Source of the DNA: Leptospira noguchii serovar Panama str. CZ214
GTDB lineage: Bacteria; Spirochaetota; Leptospiria; Leptospirales; Leptospiraceae
NCBI RefSeq assembly: GCF_000306255.2
Contig: NZ_AKWY02000014.1
Coordinates: 51,001 to 115,000 of the forward strand
Reading direction: 5' to 3'
Length of the DNA stretch: 64,000 nucleotides
Within the stretch, counting starts at the first letter, position 1. Each line of letters opens with the position of its first letter. Position numbers and translations under genes: made by a program. This document shows positions 1-17,174 of this stretch, piece by piece. The notes beneath the pieces are model-generated. The model did not search any database and was not told the DNA's origin. It worked only from the letters and a program-made list of their open reading frames with translations.

Positions 1-61
1 GAGTCCGGCTGTCTGTGATAAACCGAATTCGCCCAAATTTTATTACGCAGAATTTACGTTA
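1..61 (+). repeat. Partial family B repeat at window edge
   Basis: The first 61 bases match the right half of the repeats ending at 42011 and 60460: a GTCCGGCTG-type core, then GAATTCGCCCA, then a right end resembling GAACTCACGTTA (here GAATTTACGTTA). The left part lies outside the window. Confidence 0.55.
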
Positions 62-271
62 TTGAAGTGTTAAACTATTGGTTTGGGTGTTTTGTTTTAT
101 GGCTCTGAGTAAAGTTATTAAAGAAATATATTTTGACTTGCTTCTAATGATCCTTGGAACATTGAGCAATTTTCTGGTTTGGAATTCGGAAATTTTATTT
201 TTATCAAAAATCGGGTTGATGAAAAATGAGACTCATAGGAGTATCCGTGAAACTGTGTTAAAAAACATTCT

Positions 272-1822
272 ATGAATAGTTATATCAAAAAATTAAGATA
301 TATACTTCCCGTTTTTTTATTAATCTACGTTTTGACTTTGATTTTATTTTTATGCGCGCGTTGGTTGTTGACCATTCGATACGATATCTTAGATATTAAC
401 GAAGAAATTTGGAGCTTTGCGCTGCCTATGTCTTTACCTTGGATACCTATATTGATATGGTTAAGACCTAAAATGCGAATTTTACGTTTTAAAAGTAAGG
501 GTGGTAATGGATCTTTTTATCTCCAACTTATTTCGGTGCTTACAATTGCTGTTTCTCTTATGGTTGCTGAAAGTTATTTAATGACGGCAACAGGAAAGTT
601 GAATATTATTTCTAATATTCAACAAATCAAAAATACTTCTAAGGATCGTTATTTTAAGCTTATGAATTTTTCTGTAGATCCTTCCGTTGCTGGTGTTTCT
701 GCTAATGTTGAAGTGAGTGGAAAATATAATGAAAACTTAAATTTGGAGTTATTTATTGGGATTCCTTTTTTACCGGAGGCTAAAAGTTTTAATGAAGAAG
801 AATATAAATATTGGTATGGAGTTAAATTTAAAAAACAAATCAGCAATAAATTGAACGATGAAGAAAAGGAAAAGCTATACACAGACTTTTATGAAGAATC
901 TATGGAGGCTATGGGAAGATACAACTATTATTCTTTGGACCATTTTGAACGTACTCCTACTTCTGATGATAGAAGATACTTTTTACAAGCAATTGAATCG
1001 GTGATCAAACAAAAACCGGATGGTAGTTACGTCGTTTTGGAGCCGATAAAAGAAAAATTTGAAAACAAAAATGAAGGTAAACTTGCTTGGATTTTTGGAA
1101 CTTTTGCAATCGGAGCCGTTATTTTATCGATCCTATTAATATTCCCAGGTTATAAAAAAGTTGTTCCACAAAAAGACCACTCCCTAAAAGAAATTCTAGA
1201 ATGCTTGTATCCTAAAGGAAATCATTTCGTTTCATCTATATTATTAGATTTAAATATTTTAATTTTCTTAATTATGGTTTTTTCGGGAGTTCATTTCTTT
1301 TATCCGGATGGATTGCAGCTATTAGATTGGGGGGCAAACCGGAGAATTGAAACCTTAGGCGGTCAATGGTGGAGGCTTTTCACCAGCATGTTCCTTCATT
1401 CGGGAATTCAACATTTAGTTTTAAATGGATGTGGACTTATTATTTCGGCACTTTTTGTAGAACCGGTTTTGGGGCGTATCCGATTTTTAATTCTTTATAT
1501 TGTTTCCGGACTTTGTGGGAGTCTGGCTAGTATTGTTTGGTATCCAAATACAATCAGTATAGGAGCTTCCGGAGCAATCTTTGGAATTTACGGAGCGATC
1601 TTAAGTCTTTTACTAAGGAACGTGTTTCCTAAGGAAGATAAAAAAACTATTCTGATTATGGTAGGAACGGCCATAACGATCAGTTTGTTTTGGGGATTGT
1701 TTGGTGGTATTGATAACGCAGCTCATATTGGAGGGCTTGTAGGCGGAACTATTTTGGGAATCATTTTGTTTCAATTTGGCAAAATGGATCGAAGAAATAT
1801 AGATAACAATCTTTTTGAATAG
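272..1822 (+). CDS. Rhomboid family intramembrane serine protease with large N-terminal extension
   Basis: This is a membrane serine protease expected to cleave transmembrane substrates within the bilayer. The C-terminal third (about residues 330-505) is a six-helix rhomboid domain. It carries the HSGIQHLVLN motif, the catalytic GASGAIFG motif (Ser433) and the AAHIGG motif (His485), so the Ser-His dyad is intact. The N-terminal half is unusual: hydrophobic segments near residues 9-32, 45-63 and 87-105, then about 160 soluble residues rich in Glu/Lys/Tyr, then another membrane segment near 273-294. Typical bacterial rhomboids are about 200-280 residues, so half of this 516-residue protein is lineage-specific. 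The gene stands alone; its substrate cannot be inferred. Confidence 0.88.
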   Translation: MNSYIKKLRYILPVFLLIYVLTLILFLCARWLLTIRYDILDINEEIWSFALPMSLPWIPILIWLRPKMRILRFKSKGGNGSFYLQLISVLTIAVSLMVAESYLMTATGKLNIISNIQQIKNTSKDRYFKLMNFSVDPSVAGVSANVEVSGKYNENLNLELFIGIPFLPEAKSFNEEEYKYWYGVKFKKQISNKLNDEEKEKLYTDFYEESMEAMGRYNYYSLDHFERTPTSDDRRYFLQAIESVIKQKPDGSYVVLEPIKEKFENKNEGKLAWIFGTFAIGAVILSILLIFPGYKKVVPQKDHSLKEILECLYPKGNHFVSSILLDLNILIFLIMVFSGVHFFYPDGLQLLDWGANRRIETLGGQWWRLFTSMFLHSGIQHLVLNGCGLIISALFVEPVLGRIRFLILYIVSGLCGSLASIVWYPNTISIGASGAIFGIYGAILSLLLRNVFPKEDKKTILIMVGTAITISLFWGLFGGIDNAAHIGGLVGGTILGIILFQFGKMDRRNIDNNLFE

Positions 1823-1888
1823 ATTTAATGTACTTTTATTATGGTAGTCATACTGTGATTTTATCATAAAAATTTACTCTAAACCATT

Positions 1889-1920
<32 letters not shown>

Positions 1921-2084
1921 AATTCTAAGATATTTTTAGGGTAGCTTGTATTATAATTATTATATTTGGATTGGAAGCTTTTCTTAAATTTAAAAATTGT
2001 ACTGATTCATTCTAAGTAAATACTTAGTTAAATCTTTTATTGGTTTGTTATATAGAATATTTTAATTTTCTAAATCTCTATAAA

Positions 2085-2190
2085 TTAGAGTTGTTGAAAA
2101 ATTCCATAGTTGCAGTTTAACAAAACTGCTTCAATCGACCGCTTCCATAAAACAAAAACAGATGGAGAATTCATTTTTTAACAACTCTAA
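2085..2190 (+). repeat. Family A inverted-repeat element (MITE-like), copy 1
   Basis: This roughly 105-bp element is bounded by TTAGAGTTGTTGAAAAATT on the left and its near inverse, AATTCATTTTTTAACAACTCTAA, less a few bases on the right. The interior carries ACTGCTTCAATCGACCG and a CAGATGGAG motif, shared by nine other copies in the window. It has no coding capacity and lies downstream of the rhomboid gene. Confidence 0.75.
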
Positions 2191-2493
2191 TTTACGTTTT
2201 TTATTTCTAATTTAAAAAAATTGTTTTTATAAGTGAAAAGGATTTTGTAAAACTTATCGGTTATTTATATAAAATGAATTTTTAATCTGATTTTGATTTT
2301 ACTGATTTCTATTAAATTACTACTCGGGCGTATGAAAACGATACTAAGTTCTTAACGGTCGAATTTGGAAAAAAATAGAGGTATTTAAAAAACAAAGCAA
2401 ATGCGGAATTTGCGACATTTTAGAGCATAACAAAAACATTCAAATTATTGAAACAATCTAATCTAAGTATTCTATTTATGTGTCCGAGTAATA

Positions 2494-2814
2494 AGTATCG
2501 TAAATTTTTATTACAAAGCACTATTTCAGCGTAAAACATTGAGACTTTATTTTATAGTTCTATGTGAAATGAAAATTTTACCTGTAAATTTGATTTAAAA
2601 CTCACTATCTTTAGATTTTATAACGATTTACAATGTAATCTCGTTTTTTTAAACGTTTGAAGGATTGTGTTCTGGAAAACTTATTCTTTTAAAAAGTATT
2701 TTCTATTTATAAAATTAAATGGCTGCTAATTTTTATAAAATTGAGTATCTTAAGTTTTTGTCGCAAAGTTTTATTCCAAAGTAAAACATTGTTACTTTGG
2801 AATATAGTTATGAG
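2494..2814 (+). repeat. Diverged direct repeat in a gene-free stretch
   Basis: Two segments of about 72 bp, 2494-2566 and 2744-2814, align with scattered substitutions. Both contain AGTATC, CAAAG and GTAAAACATTG, followed by an ACTTT/TATAGTTATG-like end. The rest of 2191-3086 is AT-rich, and I see no convincing gene, RNA or terminator in it. The short ORFs there have no coding signature. Confidence 0.45.
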
Positions 2815-3086
2815 TAGAAAATAGTTCTTAAAAAAATAGGATTCGACTCTTGTGTTTGTATCCCTGTTTTATTGCAGGCATGGGTTTTAAACTCAGTATT
2901 TTGTTTGTTTGCGCTGAAATTAAAAACTTAACACGTTGTTGTTGTGATGTAGATCGTTTTACAAATGCCGTCTTTCTGCTTTCTTTGTTCTTTACGAGCC
3001 GCTCGAAATGTCTTGAATTCCTGAAAAGTAGGTGAAAACTGTCCAATCAAAGCGTCAGCTCAACTCAACAAACGTAAATTGATTGT

Positions 3087-4403
<1,317 letters not shown>

Positions 4404-4423
4404 TCGAGTTTTTTTATACTAAT

Positions 4424-4642
4424 TAACGTGAGTTCAGCGTAAGGAATTCATGATCCATTTTTTTGAAAAAAGTTAGGATCTGAACTTTATGGATCAATTC
4501 CTAAAATGTGGGAACTCATACTGTTTAAAAATTTGTAATGTGACTTAATTTGTGGGAACTACTGCAAATCACGATTTTACAGACAAATTCTAAAATTGCA
4601 TATTTTTAGAAAATTCTTTCTTCTGACGCCGAACTCACGTTA
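4424..4642. repeat. Family B inverted-repeat element, copy with family D interior
   Basis: The left end AACGTGAGTTCAGCGTAA and the right end GACGCCGAACTCACGTTA are near-perfect inverted repeats. The interior (4455-4597) is a family D repeat with two TGTGGGAACT motifs. It is noncoding and lies between the hypothetical gene and gltB. Confidence 0.65.
4455..4597 (+). repeat. Family D repeat, forward copy
   Basis: This is about 140 bp long and closely matches the reverse complement of 15672-15812. Shared words include TATGGATCAATTC, AAAATGTGGGAACTCATAC and TTTGTAATGTGACTTAATTTG. Isolated GTGGGAACT or AGTTCCCAC words recur at 4690-4740, 10460-10545 and 60975-60995. Confidence 0.65.
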
Positions 4643-4791
4643 TTTAGAAAGCATTCAAAATAGAATCTGATTCTAACTTTGTAATAGTTCCCACATTTGG
4701 AGAAGTGGGATTTCTAACTTTGTGCGAGTTCCCACAATCTCAAAAGGGAAAATGATCTGGAACGACATTTTCAATTGTGTTATACTCAGGA

Positions 4792-4928
<137 letters not shown>

Positions 4929-5019
4929 CTGTAACTGGGGAATTTTGCTGAAATTTCGACCATAGACGAACCCGACGATTATGGAAACCAGGGAAATTGG
5001 ATGAAGAGGGATCTGGCAG

Positions 5020-9516
<4,497 letters not shown>

Positions 9517-9599
9517 CATTACAACAATTGAATGATCGTTTTTCTTAGAAAAAAAATGTAAGGAAAATAATAAAATATTAATTTACATTTTCATAATTA

Positions 9600-10332
9600 A
9601 TGCGAGTTCGACGTAAGAAAATTAGGGTGAATAAAAAACTCAGGTGCAACGACTCCCTGAACGCCGACCCATAGGTAGGCGTTCAGGGAGTTTCCTGGGT
9701 CGTCGTCGCAGCTCGCAAATTTCATAGTTAAAATGGCTCACGACCTAACGTTGCGACAGCAGGCAGCAACGTTTTGAGTTTCCCGAGCGACCGTAGAAGC
9801 GAGACGCTGAGTTAACGCGATCCGTAGAGAGCCATAACCTTACCCACAAGTATTTGGATCTCAATATTAAATCTGTGGGAATTACGACAAATCCTCTGTA
9901 AAACTAAGTTCCCACCCTAGAACGCGATCCGTCGAGAGCGTCTGCTGAGTTTTCCCACGTTTTTGGTGGGGGTAACTCAATAAATTGCTTCCCATGGGTC
10001 GCAATTCAGGTGGAGAAGTTTGGAAGACTTTTCTCTATCAGAAAAACATACTTTTTGCAAGTAAAAAGACTCATTCTTGTCGGAACACTTGAAAAATGTG
10101 TGTTTTTGAGCCTAAAACGCGACCTGTCGAACGACCCATGGGGAGTGAGACGGGGCTGAGTTCGATTTTGATTCTAAAATCCTATTCAACTTGCGGGTAA
10201 GGTTATGGTAGAGAGCGTTTTACTGAGTTCTTTTCGATCCAATTCCTTCGGAATTTTTCAAACTTAGGTGCTGCTCTTTGTGGATCGCAGCATAATAATC
10301 GCTTTCGCATTTGTTATGCCGAACTCACGTTA
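9600..10332. repeat. Composite family B element
   Basis: The left end ATGCGAGTTCGACGTAAG and the right end TATGCCGAACTCACGTTAA are inverted repeats. The 730-bp interior is a mosaic of shorter repeats. Positions 9711-9745 are an exact 35-bp reverse complement of 35610-35644, and 10230-10332 resembles the reverse complement of 35538-35600. No ORF of interest was found. GC content is above that of the flanks. Confidence 0.6.
9652..9691. other. Perfect 14-bp GC-rich hairpin
   Basis: ACTCCCTGAACGCC and GGCGTTCAGGGAGT pair perfectly around a 12-base loop. No T-tract follows, so it is not a standard terminator. It lies just inside the composite repeat downstream of gltB. Confidence 0.6.
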
Positions 10333-10688
10333 AAATAGTAAATTATTTTTCTGTGAATGTGATTTGATTTGATTCTGAAAAAATAAAAAATTAGAGTTTG
10401 TCTTAAAACCTATCGAACGCGGATTTTAGAAAATGCGATTTTGAGTCTCCACAAAAATGTGGGAACTACTGCTTTTTTAAACGATGAGAAAACGTATAAA
10501 AGACAAAAGATCGTAAGAAGAAACATAACTTGTGAGAACTCATGCAAATTTCCTTTGAGATTTTGGGATAACTCTTAGGAATATGTTACAAAGATGCGCG
10601 TATAAATCGTCAACTGATGTCTATGGCGTTTAATGTGAAGCTGGCCATCTAACGCGCAATTGATAGCTTAAAAAGAATGAGGTAGTTT
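10333..10688. other. Gene-free stretch with GTGGGAACT words
   Basis: This AT-rich spacer contains two family D words: TGTGGGAACTACTGC near 10460 and TGTGAGAACTCATGC near 10535. A GAGGT ribosome binding site for the next gene is at its end. I see nothing else. Confidence 0.4.
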
Positions 10689-11375
10689 ATGAAAAAAATA
10701 AAAACCAACGGAATATGTGCTTATTGTAATAAAGAAATACCGAAAAATTCCGGATCAATCAAAACACATATCTCAAAATGTGATGGTAAAAACAAAACGA
10801 AGAAGAGTAAATCCTTTCGTTATATGATTTTGCTCATTGAGGGAAAGTATAATCCCGAATATTGGCTTGTAGTTAAGGCAAAGCCCGATACTTCCTTAAA
10901 AAAAATAGATTCGTTCATAAGAGATATATGGGTTGAATGTTGTGATCATTTGAGTGCTTTTGCCGAAGGACGTAACGATGATATTAAAATGGGGAAAAAA
11001 ATCGAACAAGTTTTTGAAAAAGGTTTTAAAGTGGATTACGTATATGATTTCGGATCATCCACGGAATTATCTTTATCGCTAATTGATGAAATTGAAGATG
11101 AAGATGAAAAGGATATTAAAATAATATTTAGAAATAAGGACATTGATTTTAAATGTTCTCACTGTGACAATAATGCGGTGATGATTTGTCCATTTTGTAT
11201 CCATAACGAATCGGGTTTTTTATGTAAATCTTGTATTAAAGATCATGAATGTGTTGAAGAAGAAGGGGAGGATTTACTTTTGCCTATTGTAAATTCTCCT
11301 AGAGTGGGAGAATGCGGATACACTGGGTATCAGGATAAAGACGTAAAAAGATATTTTCCGAAGGCAATATTTTAA
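10689..11375 (+). CDS. Zinc-ribbon hypothetical protein, pRiA4b ORF-3-like core
   Basis: This 228-residue cytosolic protein probably binds zinc. Its N-terminus has a C2HC/C2H2-like finger (CAYC near residues 10-13, then H and C near 28-32). Its C-terminus has a run of paired cysteines (CSHC, CPFC, CKSC, then HEC) about residues 156-190. The middle, with YWLVVKAKPDTSL, DHLSAFAEG and YVYDFGSSTEL, resembles the plasmid pRiA4b ORF-3-like fold; that assignment is from memory of the pattern and is moderate. ATG 10689 follows a GAGGT ribosome binding site. The gene stands alone between repeat-rich gaps, so it may be part of the accessory genome. No function can be assigned. Confidence 0.65.
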   Translation: MKKIKTNGICAYCNKEIPKNSGSIKTHISKCDGKNKTKKSKSFRYMILLIEGKYNPEYWLVVKAKPDTSLKKIDSFIRDIWVECCDHLSAFAEGRNDDIKMGKKIEQVFEKGFKVDYVYDFGSSTELSLSLIDEIEDEDEKDIKIIFRNKDIDFKCSHCDNNAVMICPFCIHNESGFLCKSCIKDHECVEEEGEDLLLPIVNSPRVGECGYTGYQDKDVKRYFPKAIF

Positions 11376-11508
11376 AAAAAAATCTTCAGGTTCAGACCCC
11401 AATTTTTTTCAGAAAAATGAATTATAAATTTCTTCACAAACTCACGTTAAATAAAAAGAATTTTTGAGATCCATGAACTCGGACGACTTACCGATTTAAA
11501 AAGCAACT

Positions 11509-11686
11509 AACGTAATTTCGATATAACTATACGAAAGCGATTATTATGTTGCAGTAAATTCCAAAGCAATTATAGAGTGAAAAGAACTCAATGAAATGCT
11601 TTTTGCGAAAGCGTTTTGTTGAATTCGGGAAGTCATTGTATTGAGTTTTTGTAAATGCTCGGTTTTTCTTACACCGAATTTACGTA
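11509..11686. repeat. Degenerate family B element
   Basis: The left end AACGTAATTTCGATATAA leads into CGAAAGCGATTATTATG, as in copies at 10290 (inverted) and 38963. The right end is ACACCGAATTTACGT. An isolated right-end word, AACTCACGTTAA, also lies at 11425. This accounts for most of the gap 11376-11704. Confidence 0.45.
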
Positions 11687-11704
11687 AGCTATGTTCCGAA
11701 TGAT

Positions 11705-13390
11705 TTATTTTTCAGAAGTTTCCGCAGTAGAAGCTTTTGATTGTGTCGTAGCCGCCGCATCGGCTATTTTCATCAGCCTGTCTATAATGTCATTTACGTT
11801 TACGCCGAACCTTTCGAAGATATGATTTTTTGCCAACTCGTAACGAAGAATGTCTATGTTCAGTTGAATTTTTGCCTGAGTGACTTGTAATTCGGATTGA
11901 ATTACGTTGTCTAGGGCGTTTTTAACCGCAACCGCTGTAAATCTACCCTGACGAAAACGTTCGGAAAGACCTTTGTAGAATTTATTAGCTTCGTCCTTTC
12001 TTTTTTTAGCGCCTTCGAAAATATCTTTATCGGCAACGATGGCTGCATAACGATTTTCTAATTCTTCTTTGATAGAAAGTTTTAACTCTGCTTCTTTCTT
12101 TTCCAGGTTTTGGACATCTAATTTTGCGTTTCGAATGTCTGCCTTAATCCCTTTGTCCCAAAGAGGATAGGAAAATTGAAAAGCCGCGTATGCTTCCGGA
12201 TATTTAAAAGAGGCAATTCCTCTATTTCCATCCGTAAGATTTTGCTGAGGAGAAACTATATTTTGTCCTCTTGTAGAATAAGCCCCCGAAAGTTTTAAAG
12301 AAGGCATGTCTTCCGCTTCTTTGATCTTAAGATTTAATTCTGCGATTTCTCTTTGTTTACGAAGATTTTTTAGATCGGTTCTATGGTCGAGTGCGTATAA
12401 ATAATCTTTTTCTACATTAAAATCTAAAGGAACGTTTTCTTGAAGATCTGTAACCCCTTCGATTTTAGAAGAAGGATCCGCGTTTAAAATCCGAATTAGA
12501 TTTCTTTCTGCTTCTTTGCGAGAAACTTTAGCTTTTTCTAAATTACCTGCAGTTTGTGATAAAATAGAATTCCATAGATTAACTTCAAAACCTTCCGAAA
12601 GTCCTAAGTTCCGTTTTCTAACGGTCAAATCTCTGATGTTTCTAGTATTTGATTCTAAATCTTGTAGGGTTTTTACGTTCGAATCGTAGATATTCAAACT
12701 CCAATATTGAATTAATGTTTGTGCTACAAGTTGTGAAAGTACATAGATCAATTCTTCTCTTTTGATCACTGTATTTTGTCTTAAAATGGCTTCTTTTTCT
12801 TTTTGAGTTTTTCCAAAACTATACTTTAAAATTTCCTGACTGAGAGTAATGGTCAAAGCCCCTGTATATAAAGGAGGAATTGCAAGTGATGCTAAGTTAG
12901 AGGGAGTTGTGCCTTGGTTTTCAAAAGCGCTCGTATCAAAACGAGTAGTACTCGCTTCTAATTTTGCATAGGTTCCGGTTTTAAAATTTTTCTCGATACC
13001 TACACTCAATCTATCTTGGCTTTGTTTGGTTCCGGCGAAGATGTTGTTTCTATTAGCAGGAAGAGTTGTCCTAAAAACGGTAATTCCTCCGACTAAATTC
13101 CAAGTAAATTGGGATTCGTTTTTAAGTTCACCACCATCCGCTTTTACATATTCCATCTTAGCATTTTGGATCGTAATGTTTTTTTCGAGAACATAATTGA
13201 CTGCGTCTCTTAAAGTCAGTCTCAATATTTTTTTAGAATCGCCTAAATTTTCAACGGAAGATTTTTTATTCTCTTCTAAAATAGTTTCTTCCGGAAGGAT
13301 GTCCTCACTCCAAGTAGGCTGAATTGTCGTGAGTAGAATGGTTCCGAAAACGAGAAGTTTTTCTAATGTACTTTTCTTTTTGTAATACAT
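11705..13390 (-). CDS. TolC-family outer-membrane efflux protein
   Basis: This 561-residue protein has an N-terminal signal peptide (basic start, hydrophobic residues about 11-26, likely cut after TWS). A TolC-type repeat architecture follows: two halves of long alpha-helices, [14 protein letters not shown] at residues 56-69, RNLIRILN near 300 and [19 protein letters not shown] near 510. TolC proteins form the trimeric outer-membrane duct for efflux pumps or type I secretion. No inner-membrane or adaptor partner is adjacent, so the pump it serves is unknown. It is divergent from the DUF255 gene, with a short shared promoter region. Confidence 0.88.
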   Translation of the reverse strand: MYYKKKSTLEKLLVFGTILLTTIQPTWSEDILPEETILEENKKSSVENLGDSKKILRLTLRDAVNYVLEKNITIQNAKMEYVKADGGELKNESQFTWNLVGGITVFRTTLPANRNNIFAGTKQSQDRLSVGIEKNFKTGTYAKLEASTTRFDTSAFENQGTTPSNLASLAIPPLYTGALTITLSQEILKYSFGKTQKEKEAILRQNTVIKREELIYVLSQLVAQTLIQYWSLNIYDSNVKTLQDLESNTRNIRDLTVRKRNLGLSEGFEVNLWNSILSQTAGNLEKAKVSRKEAERNLIRILNADPSSKIEGVTDLQENVPLDFNVEKDYLYALDHRTDLKNLRKQREIAELNLKIKEAEDMPSLKLSGAYSTRGQNIVSPQQNLTDGNRGIASFKYPEAYAAFQFSYPLWDKGIKADIRNAKLDVQNLEKKEAELKLSIKEELENRYAAIVADKDIFEGAKKRKDEANKFYKGLSERFRQGRFTAVAVKNALDNVIQSELQVTQAKIQLNIDILRYELAKNHIFERFGVNVNDIIDRLMKIADAAATTQSKASTAETSEK

Positions 13391-13451
13391 ACAAATGCCT
13401 ACTGAATGGACATGGTTGAATGTAGGAAGTTTTTTAGAAATCGAAAAATAG

Positions 13452-15547
<2,096 letters not shown>

Positions 15548-15671
15548 TTTAGCTAAGTTTTTAGTTTGGTGAATGTGAGTTTAAGGAAATTTCTCTGTAA
15601 AAAAACTAGAATGGAAACTCGCGCAGATTTAGATTTCATAGATAAACTTTCAGGAGTGTGGAAGCTCATAT

Positions 15672-15812
15672 AATTTTAGAATTTGCTCGTAAAGCTTTGA
15701 TTTGTAATAGTTCCTACAAATTAAGTCACATTACAAATTTTTAAAGAGTATGAGTTCCCACATTTTAAGAATTGATCCATAAAATCAGATCTTAACTTTT
15801 TTCAGAAAAATG
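15672..15812 (-). repeat. Family D repeat, inverted copy
   Basis: The reverse complement of this stretch closely matches 4455-4597, including TATGGATCAATTC and AAAATGTGGGAACTCATAC. It ends where a short ORF begins. Confidence 0.65.
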
Positions 15813-15962
15813 AAAAGAAGAACATTAGAAGAAATTGTTTTGTTATGGGCTCCTGAAGATGGAGATAGATATGGCGAAGATAAGAAAAAGTTTATTCGTA
15901 AAAATAATTTATTTGAGATTATTGAAGAGAAATGTATTTTTACAAGAGTCTTTCCCTATTAA
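15810..15962 (+). CDS. Small hypothetical ORF (50 residues)
   Basis: The ATG lies at the very edge of the family D repeat. The product is charged, beginning MKRRTLEEIVLLWAPEDGD and ending FTRVFPY, with no signal peptide. It looks like the N-terminal fragment of a larger protein, or a protein whose promoter region was replaced by the repeat. No family is recognised. The overlapping minus-strand frame 15940-16105 also reads as coding-like (contains TMWQRPEQARVETESLEQ) but has no start codon. Either could be a relic. Confidence 0.3.
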   Translation: MKRRTLEEIVLLWAPEDGDRYGEDKKKFIRKNNLFEIIEEKCIFTRVFPY

Positions 15963-16178
15963 ACATTGTCGCATTGCCTAATGTTTTTTTACTCTGTTCG
16001 AGACTCTCTGTTTCCACTCGAGCTTGTTCTGGTCTTTGCCACATTGTTTTGATGTTCTTAAAGTTGTTTTCTAAGTTAACCCATCGAGTACTGGTGTATC
16101 AGAACTGTGTATGTTAAAAAGTTTATGAAGTTATACGAAATATATAAGGTGGATGAAAAAACGAATTACTTTAAGTCA

Positions 16179-16275
16179 CCTCTATAAAATCCAAAAACTA
16201 AATAACTAAAATTGAATGTAGGTATAAAATCTATGTTCTACGATTATCATCTAATAAAAAATTATTTTATAGAGG
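16179..16275 (+). repeat. Family C element with perfect 12-bp inverted ends
   Basis: CCTCTATAAAAT and ATTTTATAGAGG bound a 97-bp segment followed on the plus strand by eight Ts, so it could also terminate plus-strand transcription. Its interior resembles 37669-37763 and, more weakly, 41489-41570. Confidence 0.5.
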
Positions 16276-16290
16276 TTTTTTTTGGGATCG

Positions 16291-16833
16291 TTATTTTTCC
16301 AAAAGAACTTTCAGATTGTTTAAACTATCATCCATGTTCTGAATGATTTTCTGTTGTTGATCAAAACAAACATTAACTATAAAACTAATCACCGTCATAG
16401 GAAAGGACATCTTGTCTGACATGCCGATCAAAACTTTTGTTTGTTTTTCATTTACAGATTGAGTTGTAACGTAAGAATTAAAACTTCCTTCAAAAGGTTT
16501 TTGAAAACGAATCTGAGTGTCGAGTCTTTCTCCGTCTATGACGTTTGTGATTTCTTGTTCAGCGGTTCCCACTTCTGGATTTTCACTTTCCCAAGAAGAA
16601 ATAAATCCAATGCTGCCATCCGTTCCTTTGAATTGTTTTTTCATCTGGGGGTCTTTTTTAGACCAAGCATTCCATTGTTCGTGATTTTTTAGAAATTTAA
16701 GTTCTGCAAAAACTATGTTTTTGGGCCGATTGATGATAACTTCTCTTTCTAATTTGAATTCCTTGGGAGAAATGACCGCAAGGACTATTATCAATGCCAC
16801 AATCCCACCTAAGATATATGATAAAATTTTCAT
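16291..16833 (-). CDS. SRPBCC (polyketide cyclase/START-like) family protein
   Basis: This 180-residue protein has one N-terminal membrane anchor (about residues 4-22) followed by an SRPBCC lipid/ligand-binding fold. Typical sequence is EREVIINRPKNIVFAEL at the start of the fold, then HEQWNAWSKKDP and GSIGFISSWES. The domain probably faces the periplasm. The ligand is unknown. A TATTCTCCTATT element just upstream (minus strand AATAGGAGAATA) is a good ribosome binding site and fixes the start at 16833. The gene is monocistronic. Confidence 0.8.
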   Translation of the reverse strand: MKILSYILGGIVALIIVLAVISPKEFKLEREVIINRPKNIVFAELKFLKNHEQWNAWSKKDPQMKKQFKGTDGSIGFISSWESENPEVGTAEQEITNVIDGERLDTQIRFQKPFEGSFNSYVTTQSVNEKQTKVLIGMSDKMSFPMTVISFIVNVCFDQQQKIIQNMDDSLNNLKVLLEK

Positions 16834-17021
16834 ATTCTATTCTCCTATTGCTTTTATAGAAAGTGTGATCATTTGGATTTTGTAAATGAAAAAACGAAAA
16901 TGGTTTTTATGTTTCCGTTTAATTTTTCCACACTGATTGTCTTAAGGTAAGTTCCGCGTAAGAAGTTTTGTCGAAGCCTAGAGTAATCACGAAAGTGTGA
17001 ATGAAATACTCTCATAAAACT

Positions 17022-17144
17022 CTTTGAATTGTGACTCCTAGGAAACAATTTTTTGAGTTTCCTAGGAGTGTATTGTATTCGAGGAGTAAATTACTGCACG
17101 AGTCAGCACAACTCAAATGTTTTATTCAACGAGTCACAATTGAA
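17022..17144. repeat. Nested inverted-repeat structure with a perfect 12-bp hairpin
   Basis: ACTCCTAGGAAA (17034-17045) and TTTCCTAGGAGT (17058-17069) pair perfectly around a 12-base loop. An outer arm AATTGTGACTC near 17025 is complementary to GAGTCACAATT near 17132. No T-tract is present. It fills much of the gap between the SRPBCC and metallopeptidase genes. A degenerate TAAGTTCCGCGTAAG word near 16947 recalls a family B end. Confidence 0.5.
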
Positions 17145-17174
17145 TAAAAACTTACCTGATTTCAATTTATAAAA

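Noticed and set aside
78..275. 65-codon ORF overlapping the rhomboid start by four bases
   Set aside because: It follows a repeat, has no ribosome binding site, and its sequence is hydrophobic low-complexity without family resemblance. The ATGA overlap alone is not enough.
2828..3046. Overlapping ORFs on both strands upstream of the 3087 gene (61 and 72 codons)
   Set aside because: They are mirror shadows of each other, with biased Phe/Lys/Cys content, no start signal and no conserved motif.
9600..10332. GC-rich stretch considered as an integron-type attC site or structured RNA gene
   Set aside because: There is one strong hairpin but no integrase, no repeated array of such sites and no recognisable RNA family. 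It is better explained as mosaic repeat DNA.
15932..16117. 61-codon plus-strand ORF
   Set aside because: Its Cys/Leu/Ser-rich sequence is the complement of a more protein-like minus-strand frame, so it is probably a shadow.
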